33,325 nucleotides of DNA from Acholeplasmataceae bacterium (GCA_012517145.1 JAAYVM010000178.1:1-33325), one strand, 5' to 3'; positions 1 through 7,503 are shown, numbered from the stretch's first letter. Notes: generated by a model from the letters alone, not told the origin. Numbers and translations: made by a program.

Positions 1-31
1 CCCGTCACTTCTTCATCCCTTGCCTTTCTTG
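1..31. repeat. 31-bp direct repeat, copy A
   Basis: Identical, base for base, to positions 2130-2160 and in the same orientation. The similarity ends at base 32, while the left side runs off the window, so the true repeat may be longer. The two copies bracket the DUF2939-type gene and the small secreted-protein gene. Confidence 0.8.
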
Positions 32-121
32 GTTGTATCATTATCCTGGGTTCACTAAAAGTGGTCGTTCCTATCGTTATGCTATTTATTAGACTCTATT
101 TATGCATTTTCTTAAAATAGG

Positions 122-141
122 GTTTACATATTTATGTAAAC
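122..141. promoter_or_regulatory. Perfect 20-bp dyad, possible operator
   Basis: GTTTACATA, two T bases, then TATGTAAAC: 9-bp arms, fully symmetrical. It has the size and symmetry of a dimeric repressor operator. It lies about 270 bp upstream of the DUF2939-type gene, so the controlled promoter is unclear; it could belong to a gene to the left of the window. No T-tract follows, so it is unlikely to be a terminator. Confidence 0.4.
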
Positions 142-409
142 GCAATAAGATTTAGATAAAAGTATTTCTCTCCCCTTACGCTTCAACAACAAAAAGGGCG
201 CATGAAACTTAGGACGCCTATCAAATCGTAGCTCTTCCTTCGCGTTTAACCAGGGAAGCAAATATAAAAACTTACAAGCATGAAACTTATCATGATGCTG
301 ATTTAGGAATGAATTGGATATTGATGGGCTTTAAAAGATCAAGCATACATAATATTTAAGCATCGTTTTTTATTTTAGTTCTACTATAATGCTATGGGAA
401 GAAGTGTTT

Positions 410-1504
410 ATGATGTCAGAACAAGAAGATCAAGTTGTTGAAAGTAAATCTTTAACAAAAAGCAGTAACAAGAAACGCAATATTATTTTTATTGCAATAA
501 TAGCAATTGTCGCAGCTCTATCCTTCTATTTCTTTTACTGGATTAAAACGCCGCAATACTCTCTCGGCATTATAAAAGAATCTATACAAAAGCATGATTT
601 AGTTAAATTTGAAAAGCACGTTGATTTAAACAATATGTATACCAGAGCCTTTGATGATCTAATTATGGCAACCCTGTCAGAAGACGATAAAAATAATCCT
701 TTCATCTTTGGTATTGCTTCTATGATGAAGAATATTGTGGTTCCTGCTTTAACCGATGAAACCAAAAAATTTGTTGAAACTGGTTCATTTGAAGCAGATA
801 AAAATGGCGATAAAAATAATGGACAACAAATAGCGGATAATATGAAAGATAAATCCGGCGTTGAAACCATAGAATATAATGGCGTTGAAAGTACCTCTAA
901 AGAAGGCAAAATCGCAGTTGTAAATATTAAAATTACAGATAAGCAGGTTAAAAAGAGCTTTATTATTAAACTCAAAATGAGAGAATTAGACGATAGAACA
1001 TGGCAGCTGACTGAAATTGCAAATCTTAAGGAGTACTTAAAAGAACACGAAGAAGCTGTAACTGCATATCTTGCTGAATTAAATAAACCTGTTCAAGATA
1101 AGATAGATGGTTATGTTAAATTAATTAACGATGATTCTAAATATAAAAACAGAATATACGTAACATCCGACGGTAATCCATTCTTTGCTTCACACTACTT
1201 GAATATGAGCTTTTTTGTTCAAATACCGGAACAAAATGTTCAAAGTTTTAGTGGCGTTATTAACATAGTTGATTCAAATAATAAGATACTTGCCTCCGGC
1301 ACATTTTCATCTTTTGACTATGAATTGAATAACTCAATTGTTGCAATACATAGAAGTAAAAATTTAAATCCATTTATACCAGATGACAAGAAATTTGTTA
1401 ATATGGATACCACTTCTTTGAAAGCTGACGTTAAGATTAGTAAGGTTATTTTAAAGGACGGAACTATCATCGAGCTTATGAAAGAATTGCCTCCGGTTAA
1501 ATAG
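410..1504 (+). CDS. DUF2939-type membrane-anchored protein
   Basis: The predicted protein is about 364 residues with a charged, Lys-rich cytoplasmic N-terminus, one hydrophobic segment (about residues 24-44) and a large hydrophilic remainder, so it is probably anchored in the inner membrane with its bulk outside the cytoplasm. The stretch just after the membrane segment (TPQYSLGIIKESIQKHD, then KHVDLNN) looks like the DUF2939 family, whose function is unknown. The remaining ~200 residues have no motif I recognise. The start is placed at the ATG at 410 (or 413) because GGAAGAAG at 397-404 serves as ribosome binding site; the in-frame ATG at 389 has none. The gene is clearly AT-rich compared with sbcC or the dehydrogenase further right. 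The next gene follows after 76 bp with a near-identical start context (GTGTTTATGATG), so the two may be co-expressed. Confidence 0.7.
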   Translation: MMSEQEDQVVESKSLTKSSNKKRNIIFIAIIAIVAALSFYFFYWIKTPQYSLGIIKESIQKHDLVKFEKHVDLNNMYTRAFDDLIMATLSEDDKNNPFIFGIASMMKNIVVPALTDETKKFVETGSFEADKNGDKNNGQQIADNMKDKSGVETIEYNGVESTSKEGKIAVVNIKITDKQVKKSFIIKLKMRELDDRTWQLTEIANLKEYLKEHEEAVTAYLAELNKPVQDKIDGYVKLINDDSKYKNRIYVTSDGNPFFASHYLNMSFFVQIPEQNVQSFSGVINIVDSNNKILASGTFSSFDYELNNSIVAIHRSKNLNPFIPDDKKFVNMDTTSLKADVKISKVILKDGTIIELMKELPPVK

Positions 1505-1580
1505 TTGGATTGCAATAGCTAGTTTATATTTACTTATTACTTGACTTGAAGTTCAGGACAATCATAACAAGGTGGTGTTT

Positions 1581-2060
1581 ATGATGCGAAAAATTTTAGC
1601 AAGTTTATTCTTAGTTTGTATCATGATGTTTGGCTTTGCCAGCGTTTCTTCTGCAGCAAATTGGCAGTGGATAACTTCGACTGATGATACTACTGTTTCT
1701 TTTGATACCACTAGTATCATTGATAAATCTATTAAAATTTCAAATACCGAATATATCAATTGCATTTATTCTGTATGGATTAAATTTGAATTTACCGATA
1801 CCGAAGGTGATACTATGGCACAAAAATACAATTTTGAAAAGTCTGTCGCACTTCAGCTTGTTGAAATGGAATTTGATTACAAAAATAGAGGTTCTCGTAT
1901 AAAATCATCACATATTTATGCTAAAGATGGATCACTTTTAGACAGCATGCCAAGCTATATGGTTAAAACTTCGTTTGATTCCATAATACCAGGGTCAGGA
2001 GGCGAAGCCATTTTTCAAGCTACCTTTAAAGAGTACAAGTCCCAATACGGGAAAAAATGA
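1581..2060 (+). CDS. Small secreted protein, surface-adhesin E-like
   Basis: The predicted protein is about 160 residues with a clear signal peptide (MRKILASLFLVCIMMFGFA, likely cleavage after SSAA) and no further membrane segment, so it should be periplasmic or surface-exposed. The mature part begins NWQWITSTDDTTVSFDTTSI, has a central VWIKFEF, and ends with a PGSGGEAIF motif. This pattern (Trp near the N-terminus, a D-T-x-S-I strand, a VW-K strand, terminal PGS-GE) resembles the surface-adhesin protein E family; this is a pattern match by eye only. AAGGTGG at 1569-1575 is the ribosome binding site and favours the ATG at 1581 or 1584 over the GTG at 1572 that lies inside it. It is AT-rich like the upstream gene, and a repeat-rich gap follows directly. 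Confidence 0.65.
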   Translation: MMRKILASLFLVCIMMFGFASVSSAANWQWITSTDDTTVSFDTTSIIDKSIKISNTEYINCIYSVWIKFEFTDTEGDTMAQKYNFEKSVALQLVEMEFDYKNRGSRIKSSHIYAKDGSLLDSMPSYMVKTSFDSIIPGSGGEAIFQATFKEYKSQYGKK

Positions 2061-2190
2061 AGAACTCCTCGGATTTCTTCCACACGCGACAATTCGCCTG
2101 CAAGCAGTCGGTCGCTGATGTGCAGCAAACCCGTCACTTCTTCATCCCTTGCCTTTCTTGATTTTATCAGCTTCTTATATTCATATTTTC
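2061..2190 (-). pseudogene. Possible minus-strand coding remnant over repeat
   Basis: Reading the minus strand from about 2190 there is an open frame rich in charged helix-forming residues (contains KARDEEVTGLLHISDR and LAGELSRVEEIRG) that runs on into the antisense of the preceding gene. It has no start codon or ribosome binding site and begins after a TGA. The shared 31-bp repeat encodes the KARDEEVT part in both copies. This may be the remnant of a gene end carried with a repeat, or a dispersed repeat that happens to be open. I do not recognise the family. Confidence 0.25.
2130..2160. repeat. 31-bp direct repeat, copy B
   Basis: Identical to bases 1-31 in the same orientation. Here the left side continues into GC-richer sequence (2075-2130) unlike the AT-rich genes before it, suggesting that the repeat unit extends leftward beyond the 31 bp visible in copy A. 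Confidence 0.8.
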
Positions 2191-2195
2191 TATGC

Positions 2196-2335
2196 TGTCA
2201 TGTCGAGCATAGCCGACGCATGAGCCACCTAGCAGTTTATTGCGTGTGGCGCAGCGGTTCGCACTGATGCGAAGCGGAAGAAGAACATCCTTGATGGTGT
2301 CTTTTCAAGATTTCTCCGCTACGGTCGGAATGACA
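2196..2335. repeat. Dispersed intergenic repeat with imperfect TIRs
   Basis: A ~140-bp GC-richer element. Its left end (TGTCATGTCGAGCATAGC, 2196-2213) and the reverse complement of its right end (GCTACGGTCGGAATGACA, 2318-2335) match at 14 of 18 positions. The interior holds further short dyad pieces (CGCAGCGG, GCGAAGCGG) and no gene. This is the look of a short non-autonomous dispersed element (MITE or REP/BIME-like). Copy number cannot be seen in one window. Confidence 0.55.
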
Positions 2336-2345
2336 AACAAAAACG

Positions 2346-2389
2346 AAAAACTGTACTGCTAATAAATGATATTAGAAGTACAGTTTTTT
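2346..2389. terminator. Bidirectional hairpin terminator
   Basis: Arms AAAAACTGTACT and AGTACAGTTTTTT enclose an inner stem CTAATA/TATTAG with loop AATGA. The A and T flanks make it a rho-independent terminator on either strand. On the minus strand it sits 5 bp past the stop codon of the GltD-like gene and would end that transcript. Confidence 0.75.
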
Positions 2390-2393
2390 ATAA

Positions 2394-3536
2394 TCATTTC
2401 TTTATGTCATTAGTCAAATATTTGGCACATTCAAGTGCAGCATCCCAGCCTTCATCAAAAGCCCACGCGACCATGCCGCCGCCTCTTCGAGCATCACCTG
2501 CTGCGAACACACCAGGTTCAGCTGCCAGGAAAGAACCGCTGACATTGGCAATGGTTCCCAAAGGTGTTTTCTTCACGCCAAACTTTTCGAAAACAACAGG
2601 TTCCGGTCCGCTGAAACCCAACGCCAATATTACCATCTGTACCGGTAAAACTAATGTTGTTCCTTCAATTTCCTTAGCAATAGGCATACCGCTGTCAGTA
2701 CGTCCCCACTCTACCCGGCACAGCTCTGCACCGCTTACGTTACCTTTATCATCGCCAAGCAAACGTTTTACCTTGGTATTATATTGCAGAGAAACATCTC
2801 CTTTGACCAGTTCGCAGAAACCTTCTTGACTGATTCTTGCCATGTTGCAATCCTGCAGTTCCACCTGCAGAATTGAACGTGCGCCATGCGACAATGCCAA
2901 CGCTGCACAATCGGCACCTGTATCACCGCCACCGATAATCAGGACGTCTTTGCCTTCTGAACTAAGAAAAGTACCCGGCACAAGCTGCCGTTCAAGCAGG
3001 CTTCTGGTAGTAGAGATTAAAAAGTCTTTGGCATAATAAATACCGGTCAATTCATTACCGGGCAATTTTAAAGGTCGTGGCTGCGAGCTGCCGGTGCAGA
3101 TCACTACCGCCGCGTACTGCTTTCTAATATCTTCCCAGCTGATAGCAGTGCCAACAGCGGCGTTAAGGCGAAATTGAACGCCAGCTTCTTCTAAACTCTT
3201 TATTTTAGACAACAATATTTCTTTGGGCAGCTTGATATTCGGCACACCATACATCAAAAGGCCGCCAGGCCTGTCATCCCGTTCAAACACTGTCACTTTA
3301 AATCCCAATTGATTTAATACATCACTGCAGCCTAGCCCAGCAGGTCCGGAACCAATTATGGCAACTTTTATTTCACCCTTAGCATGAGGAAACTTTGCTG
3401 TATTCACTTTATACGAAAATGCTTTTGTAAGAATATACTCCTCCAGCTCACGATCCTCTGCCCACACTTTCATACGTTCAGGCAAAGCCAGCTGTAAAAA
3501 TGCTTCTCGCGTAACAGGAACAATATTATTTGCCAT
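2394..3536 (-). CDS. GltD-like FAD/NAD(P) oxidoreductase, no Fe-S domain
   Basis: The 380-residue protein belongs to the glutamate synthase small subunit family, flavoenzymes that pass electrons from NAD(P)H to a partner. Visible marks are the FAD-binding GSGPAG (62-67), the family signature YGVPNIKLPK (96-105), the NAD(P)-binding GGGDTGAD (202-209) and the C-terminal FAD motif FAAGDARRG. Usual GltD proteins are ~450-490 residues, with ~140 residues carrying two 4Fe-4S clusters before the FAD motif. Here only ~60 residues precede it and none is cysteine, so the cluster domain is absent. The start is well supported by AGGAGG seven bases upstream, so this is not a mis-called start. No gltB is near. 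The gene begins 24 bp after the PilX-like gene with no terminator between, so it may be read from the pilin operon promoter. Real glutamate synthase activity is doubtful. Confidence 0.85.
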   Translation of the reverse strand: MANNIVPVTREAFLQLALPERMKVWAEDRELEEYILTKAFSYKVNTAKFPHAKGEIKVAIIGSGPAGLGCSDVLNQLGFKVTVFERDDRPGGLLMYGVPNIKLPKEILLSKIKSLEEAGVQFRLNAAVGTAISWEDIRKQYAAVVICTGSSQPRPLKLPGNELTGIYYAKDFLISTTRSLLERQLVPGTFLSSEGKDVLIIGGGDTGADCAALALSHGARSILQVELQDCNMARISQEGFCELVKGDVSLQYNTKVKRLLGDDKGNVSGAELCRVEWGRTDSGMPIAKEIEGTTLVLPVQMVILALGFSGPEPVVFEKFGVKKTPLGTIANVSGSFLAAEPGVFAAGDARRGGGMVAWAFDEGWDAALECAKYLTNDIKK

Positions 3537-3560
3537 TTCAATGCCTCCTGAAAACTATTT

Positions 3561-5324
3561 TTAGCTGCTCCAATTACTAAATTCTATAGTACCTGTACTA
3601 CTCCCAGATCCACTAGAGCCACCACCGCTATCATCATTTATCGTTATTGTAGTAGCAGAACCTAAATTAATATTACCATCAGCTGCAATAATAGAACCTG
3701 ATATGCTTAAAGATCCCGAAGTTGTGATGTCATTGCCCTCACCTTTTGTATAAAGCAATGTGTTAGTTCCTAGCAAAGAATTGTTGCCAGAAAGACTAAT
3801 ATCTCCATTTGACACAATTTTTACCGATGAACCAGTAATATGCATCCCGCTATTGCTGGCTGTCAAATTTCCATTGGAATAAACATTTACAATACCAGTA
3901 CTAGAATCAATGTTAATACCAGCACCGCTGCTTTCAAAAGTTGATCCAGTTAAAATATTCACAGTTCCCGTGCCATTACCTAGTATTTTTATTCCAGCTG
4001 CCGTATCTGTTATTTTCCCATTAACCAAAATATTTATATCCCCTGTTGCCGGTCTTGTGATGTTCAAACCTGAACTTGTAACAGCCAAATTTCCATCAAC
4101 AACAAAGTTTATATTACCCGAACTGACCCCAGTAACTTTGATTATTTGGTTAACTAATAAATTGCCTCCGACATTAAAAGTGACATTGCCTCCAGCTGGG
4201 CCATTAACGGTAAGTCCTGAACCTGAAGTAGAAAGATTTCCAGTAACATTAATTACAATATTATCGGCATTAGGAGCATTGATTGTGAATGCTCTAGCTT
4301 CCATTTTGCCAATTACGTTAAACACAAGATTTCCAGTACCACTAAAATTAATTATCGTACCATTTCCGCTACTATTGGAATAATAATCACCATAAATAGA
4401 AATTACTACGTATCCGTTGTCAGGTTTGCTAAATTTAAGAGTTCCATTATAAATCGGTGAAGGCATACCACTTGATAAGTAATATTTTGTATTTGCAGAT
4501 AGAGTATATGTCGTAAAACCATTATCACTGGTATATTGTGGAGAAGGCAAACTTATACCAGAAGAGTAATTCTGCGTGTAGCTGCTAATATTCGTCGCTG
4601 CACTAAAGGCAGGCAACGAAGTTATGGTAGTCGCGTCAGGAGTGAAAACATATTCGTTTCCAGACCAAGGTTTAAGCTTGTTTTTCAAAGGTCCATCATA
4701 CCATTGGTTGCCTATCATCCATACTGGAATATCCGTTCCAACTGTTGGTTTATTATAGTAATAAATATTTTTGTCATCATCTAAAGTTGGTAATGTAGAT
4801 ATTTTAATATTAGCTGCTAACACATCACCATTAATTACTTTAAGTGAATTACCAATATTAGCTGTGTTTCCAGCATAAATTGCCGGCGAAGAATCACTGC
4901 CAGTATTTATATATGCTATAACTTTAACAGTTTTTGAATAATTATTAACCTTACCGACCGACTGAATCAAATATTTACTGCCGCTTGTTAGCGCGATTCC
5001 GTCTTCAATTGGTGATGAACCTGCCTTACCGGAAGAATCTATCGGATAAATCGTAATTTTATAAGTTTCTCCGTCTGCAAACGTCAATTCTTGATTTCCT
5101 CGTGCCCAGCTCCAATCCGTATTGCTGGTATTGTTCAAAATCTGCGCAGCAGCATATTTAACCCCAGCTTCAGCAGCATATTGGGCTTCAACACCATCGT
5201 TATTAATAGAAGTAAAATTCAGTTCAGCCCCTACACGAGGTATTACTGCTCCCGTCAGAAGAAGCAAAAACGCCATTATAAGCAAGCTAATTGCACTAAT
5301 ATAACCACTGTTGTTTTTCTTCAC
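3561..5324 (-). CDS. PilX-like minor pilin with beta-solenoid repeats
   Basis: The predicted protein is about 587 residues. The N-terminus (KKNNSG|YISAISLLIMAFLLLL) is a type IV prepilin-like leader with a Gly before the hydrophobic helix. Position 5 of the mature protein is not Glu, as in PilX/GspK-type tip subunits. Residues ~40-320 are a globular region (AAEAGVKYAAAQIL matches PilX-type proteins). Residues ~330-510 form a regular tandem repeat: eight copies of a G-N-hydrophobic-x-hydrophobic strand followed by GNL or GKI turns, spaced 23-25 residues, the look of a right-handed beta-helix. A Gly/Ser linker (~566-578) precedes the C-terminal GTIEFSNWSS. The start is GTG at 5324 with GGTGAT upstream; GTG at 5333 is the alternative. 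It is the third gene of a pilin operon, 32 bp after the PilW-like gene. The likely role is a tip adhesin on a pilus; this is inference. Confidence 0.8.
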   Translation of the reverse strand: MKKNNSGYISAISLLIMAFLLLLTGAVIPRVGAELNFTSINNDGVEAQYAAEAGVKYAAAQILNNTSNTDWSWARGNQELTFADGETYKITIYPIDSSGKAGSSPIEDGIALTSGSKYLIQSVGKVNNYSKTVKVIAYINTGSDSSPAIYAGNTANIGNSLKVINGDVLAANIKISTLPTLDDDKNIYYYNKPTVGTDIPVWMIGNQWYDGPLKNKLKPWSGNEYVFTPDATTITSLPAFSAATNISSYTQNYSSGISLPSPQYTSDNGFTTYTLSANTKYYLSSGMPSPIYNGTLKFSKPDNGYVVISIYGDYYSNSSGNGTIINFSGTGNLVFNVIGKMEARAFTINAPNADNIVINVTGNLSTSGSGLTVNGPAGGNVTFNVGGNLLVNQIIKVTGVSSGNINFVVDGNLAVTSSGLNITRPATGDINILVNGKITDTAAGIKILGNGTGTVNILTGSTFESSGAGINIDSSTGIVNVYSNGNLTASNSGMHITGSSVKIVSNGDISLSGNNSLLGTNTLLYTKGEGNDITTSGSLSISGSIIAADGNINLGSATTITINDDSGGGSSGSGSSTGTIEFSNWSS

Positions 5325-5356
5325 AATAATCACCGGACTTTCTTAAGTAACATCAA

Positions 5357-5866
5357 TCAGTTTGACAGATTAAGCAGCTTTACCCTGCTAGTAATATTAG
5401 TAGCAGGCCTGTCACTATACGCCACGTCATTAATTGTCAAGTCAATTAGAAGCATTGTAGCATCGTTCGCGTCACGAGAAAATATTATGCCACTATCTGC
5501 AATCATGCCATTTGCTATTTTTTTAATATTACTGCTATCTTTGTCAATAAAAATTGCGTTTTTTGCATTATCATCTTTTGCAATATATATATTATAAACC
5601 GTGCCATCTGAAGTTTCCAATTGCAGCTGATTACTAGGCGTGGATGTCGTTGGTAAATCAATTTTGCTGCCATACCTTGCAATCTCTTCAATCTGATTAA
5701 CAGCATCTCTTGCCACTGATAAACTATTAGCCTTTGACAAATTATATTGTGAAGACATTAGTCCTGATGATAATAATCCAGCTACAGCTCCAAAAATTAA
5801 CAATATTATCAACATGCCAATCATTATTTCCGGTAAGGTATAGCCGCAAGCAGCCTTGTTTTTCAT
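5357..5866 (-). CDS. PilW-like type IV minor prepilin
   Basis: The 169-residue protein has the classic prepilin signature MKNKAACG|YTLPEIMIGMLIILL: short basic leader, Gly before the cleavage site, and Glu at mature position 5, followed by the ~20-residue hydrophobic helix. The remainder (LARDAVNQIEEIARYGS-type region, then NQLQLETSDGTVYNIYI) resembles PilW/GspJ-like minor pilins that prime pilus assembly. It should be cleaved by a prepilin peptidase; none is encoded in this window. The start at 5866 has AGAGGAAAG upstream. It lies 13 bp after the PilV-like gene and 32 bp before the PilX-like gene, in one operon. No pilus motor, secretin or platform gene is nearby, so it must work with machinery encoded elsewhere. 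Confidence 0.85.
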   Translation of the reverse strand: MKNKAACGYTLPEIMIGMLIILLIFGAVAGLLSSGLMSSQYNLSKANSLSVARDAVNQIEEIARYGSKIDLPTTSTPSNQLQLETSDGTVYNIYIAKDDNAKNAIFIDKDSSNIKKIANGMIADSGIIFSRDANDATMLLIDLTINDVAYSDRPATNITSRVKLLNLSN

Positions 5867-5879
5867 GATGCTTTCCTCT

Positions 5880-6311
5880 TTATTTAGTATAGTAATAAGA
5901 GTTTAAAATTACACTTTGATCTTTGCCAGAATTGCTATCTTTCCAGGTAACAACAACATTCAGCTTTCTTAACTTAGCATTAGAGTTATTAGGTTGCGAA
6001 GCGGAAATAGTCCTGGAAAAACCACTGGTTGCTACAGGAAAATCAGTATTTGAAAGAGCTTGATCTACTATAGTTTGAGTAACAGGTATTGTGCTGCCGT
6101 CATATTTTTTGAAATACTCCAGCGACTCTTTCGCCAAATATGTTGCTTTAGTTTTATCAGAAGACATAATAGATACACCTGTGGCCTTAGTAAAAGTTAA
6201 AGCTAGTGCAACTAAACCGATTGCCACTATTAATACCGCCACCATGCCGTCAACCAGCATAAAACCTCTTTTATCAGTTAAACTTTTGAAGTTACGAACG
6301 CTTGGTCTCAT
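5880..6311 (-). CDS. PilV-like type IV minor prepilin
   Basis: The 143-residue protein has a prepilin leader ending DKRG|FMLVDGMVAVLIVAIGL, with the hydrophobic helix directly after it. Position 5 of the mature protein is Asp (F-M-L-V-D) where nearly all pilins have Glu; the acidic character is kept. The body contains YLAKESLEYFKKYDG and ends in a strand-rich part (KLRKLNVVVTWKDSNSGKDQSVILNSYYY) typical of PilV/GspI-like pseudopilins, in which a CxxxW or VxVTW strand is common. It is the first gene of the three-pilin operon, so the operon promoter should lie in the AT-rich 6312-6393 gap. The ribosome binding site is the GGGG/AAGGA cluster just before the ATG. Confidence 0.8.
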   Translation of the reverse strand: MRPSVRNFKSLTDKRGFMLVDGMVAVLIVAIGLVALALTFTKATGVSIMSSDKTKATYLAKESLEYFKKYDGSTIPVTQTIVDQALSNTDFPVATSGFSRTISASQPNNSNAKLRKLNVVVTWKDSNSGKDQSVILNSYYYTK

Positions 6312-6393
6312 TCCTTGTTCCCCGCAATCAATCTAGCATTATTCCAAGAAAATTCTAATATCTAATAAAATTATTATAACATAAAAAATACTG

Positions 6394-6426
6394 CAAAAAA
6401 GCGGTTCAAAATATAATGAACCGCTT
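6394..6426 (-). terminator. Rho-independent terminator of the M48 gene
   Basis: On the minus strand the stem GCGGTTCA/TGAACCGC (forward 6401-6408 and 6417-6424) is followed by a run of six T. It sits 10 bp beyond the M48 stop and separates that transcript from the pilin operon. Confidence 0.85.
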
Positions 6427-6435
6427 AATTATCAA

Positions 6436-7467
6436 TTATTTCTGTAAAGCCCAGTTCTGAAGTTTAGCCGCTACTGCTCCTGCGTAACTGCTGATGGAAT
6501 CATAACCTGCCGCATCCTGCTCATATACTCTCAAAACATGGATATCATCATAATAGATATCCGAGAAATAGCTGTCATCAACTGTCAGGAAACGTGTTTC
6601 ATCGACAGGTCCTCTCTTTTTGGCAAGATACAAAGCGCCAGCCATCATCTTCGCCCTATACGCAGGTTTGTCGCTGTTGTAGGTCTGACTGACTTTAAAC
6701 TGCCAGCTGCCATCTTTTACGGTCGCCGTACCGTCTTCAGCAATAGCAACCGTCGGAGTGATATTCATCTTAGCCAGTGCCTTATTGACGCGCTCGATTC
6801 TTACTTCCGGTTCCGGGTGTGTGGAGAAGAGTCCAAAACCAGGATTGCCTTTGGCATCTGCCAGATCCTGTAGCTTGCTGACCGTAATCAGCATACTGTA
6901 AGGATTAAAACCAGCCTTATTGGTCAGCGCAAAACCTTGTTCATCAGCCTCGCGTTCATCAGAACGGCTATAGCCAGCCATCAGAGCCTGCATGGTCGCG
7001 TCAGCCAGAATAAACCCCTGGCCTTTCGTAAGTATCAATGTCAGGAGTGTCAAAGCCAGCTGCTTTTCTACTTGTTTGACAGAATGTCGTTTGACGATAT
7101 GACCGACTTCATGGCCTAAAACACCGGCAAGTTCATCATCAGAAGGCATGAAATCAAGCAAACCTTTAAAAACATAAATAAACCCTCCTGGAACTGCCAT
7201 AGCATTTACTTCGTCACTATTAAGAACTTTAAAAGAATACTCCAGGTCCTGTCTGCCGGAAACAGCTACAATGCGCTGCCCAATGTTGTTCACGCGTGCC
7301 TGCAAGTCATCATCCTGCACCACACCGTACTTGGCTTCCAGCTGGGCAGCTACATCTTTGCCCATGGCAATTTCCTGACTCTTGCTAATCAAACTAGCTT
7401 CTACTGGGGATTGCATGCCAAGCACACAACTGAAAATCATGAAAACTATCAATAATATCCTACGCAA
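6436..7467 (-). CDS. Secreted M48 family zinc metalloprotease
   Basis: The 343-residue protein has a signal peptide (MRRILLIVFMIFSCVLGMQS, likely cut near VEAS) and an M48 peptidase domain with the zinc site HEVGH at 119-123 and the third-ligand motif EREADEQG (Glu ~173). This is the BepA/LoiP-like exported kind, which trims or degrades misfolded envelope proteins, rather than the HtpX kind with several membrane helices. A ~110-residue tail after the protease domain (from about 235) has alternating strand/helix character and no motif I know. The start is a TTG: the codon at 7467 has a perfect AGGAGGTGA 8-9 bases upstream. It starts 36 bp after the CoA-transferase-like gene with no terminator between, so both may share a transcript. 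It ends at its own hairpin. Confidence 0.9.
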   Translation of the reverse strand: MRRILLIVFMIFSCVLGMQSPVEASLISKSQEIAMGKDVAAQLEAKYGVVQDDDLQARVNNIGQRIVAVSGRQDLEYSFKVLNSDEVNAMAVPGGFIYVFKGLLDFMPSDDELAGVLGHEVGHIVKRHSVKQVEKQLALTLLTLILTKGQGFILADATMQALMAGYSRSDEREADEQGFALTNKAGFNPYSMLITVSKLQDLADAKGNPGFGLFSTHPEPEVRIERVNKALAKMNITPTVAIAEDGTATVKDGSWQFKVSQTYNSDKPAYRAKMMAGALYLAKKRGPVDETRFLTVDDSYFSDIYYDDIHVLRVYEQDAAGYDSISSYAGAVAAKLQNWALQK

Positions 7468-7503
7468 AGGTTGTCACCTCCTATAACGTTTGTACGCACT
7501 TCT

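Larger units (their letters stand above)
1..409. other. AT-rich non-coding leader region
   Basis: About 400 bases with no convincing gene. It contains one copy of a 31-bp repeat at the very edge (1-31), a perfect 20-bp dyad at 122-141, and a 12-bp direct repeat (GCATGAAACTTA at 200-211 and 278-289). A TATAAT hexamer at 385-390 overlaps the ATG at 389, which argues that this first in-frame ATG is not the translation start of the next gene. No tRNA, riboswitch or good terminator was recognised here. Confidence 0.6.

Noticed and set aside
389-409. ATG at 389 as the start of the DUF2939-type gene
   Set aside because: It has no ribosome binding site and overlaps a TATAAT hexamer; the ATG pair at 410/413 follows a GGAAGAAG site.
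3910-4383. A 157-residue plus-strand frame opposite the repeat part of the pilin gene
   Set aside because: Its periodic Pro/Leu pattern is only the antisense image of the beta-solenoid repeats.
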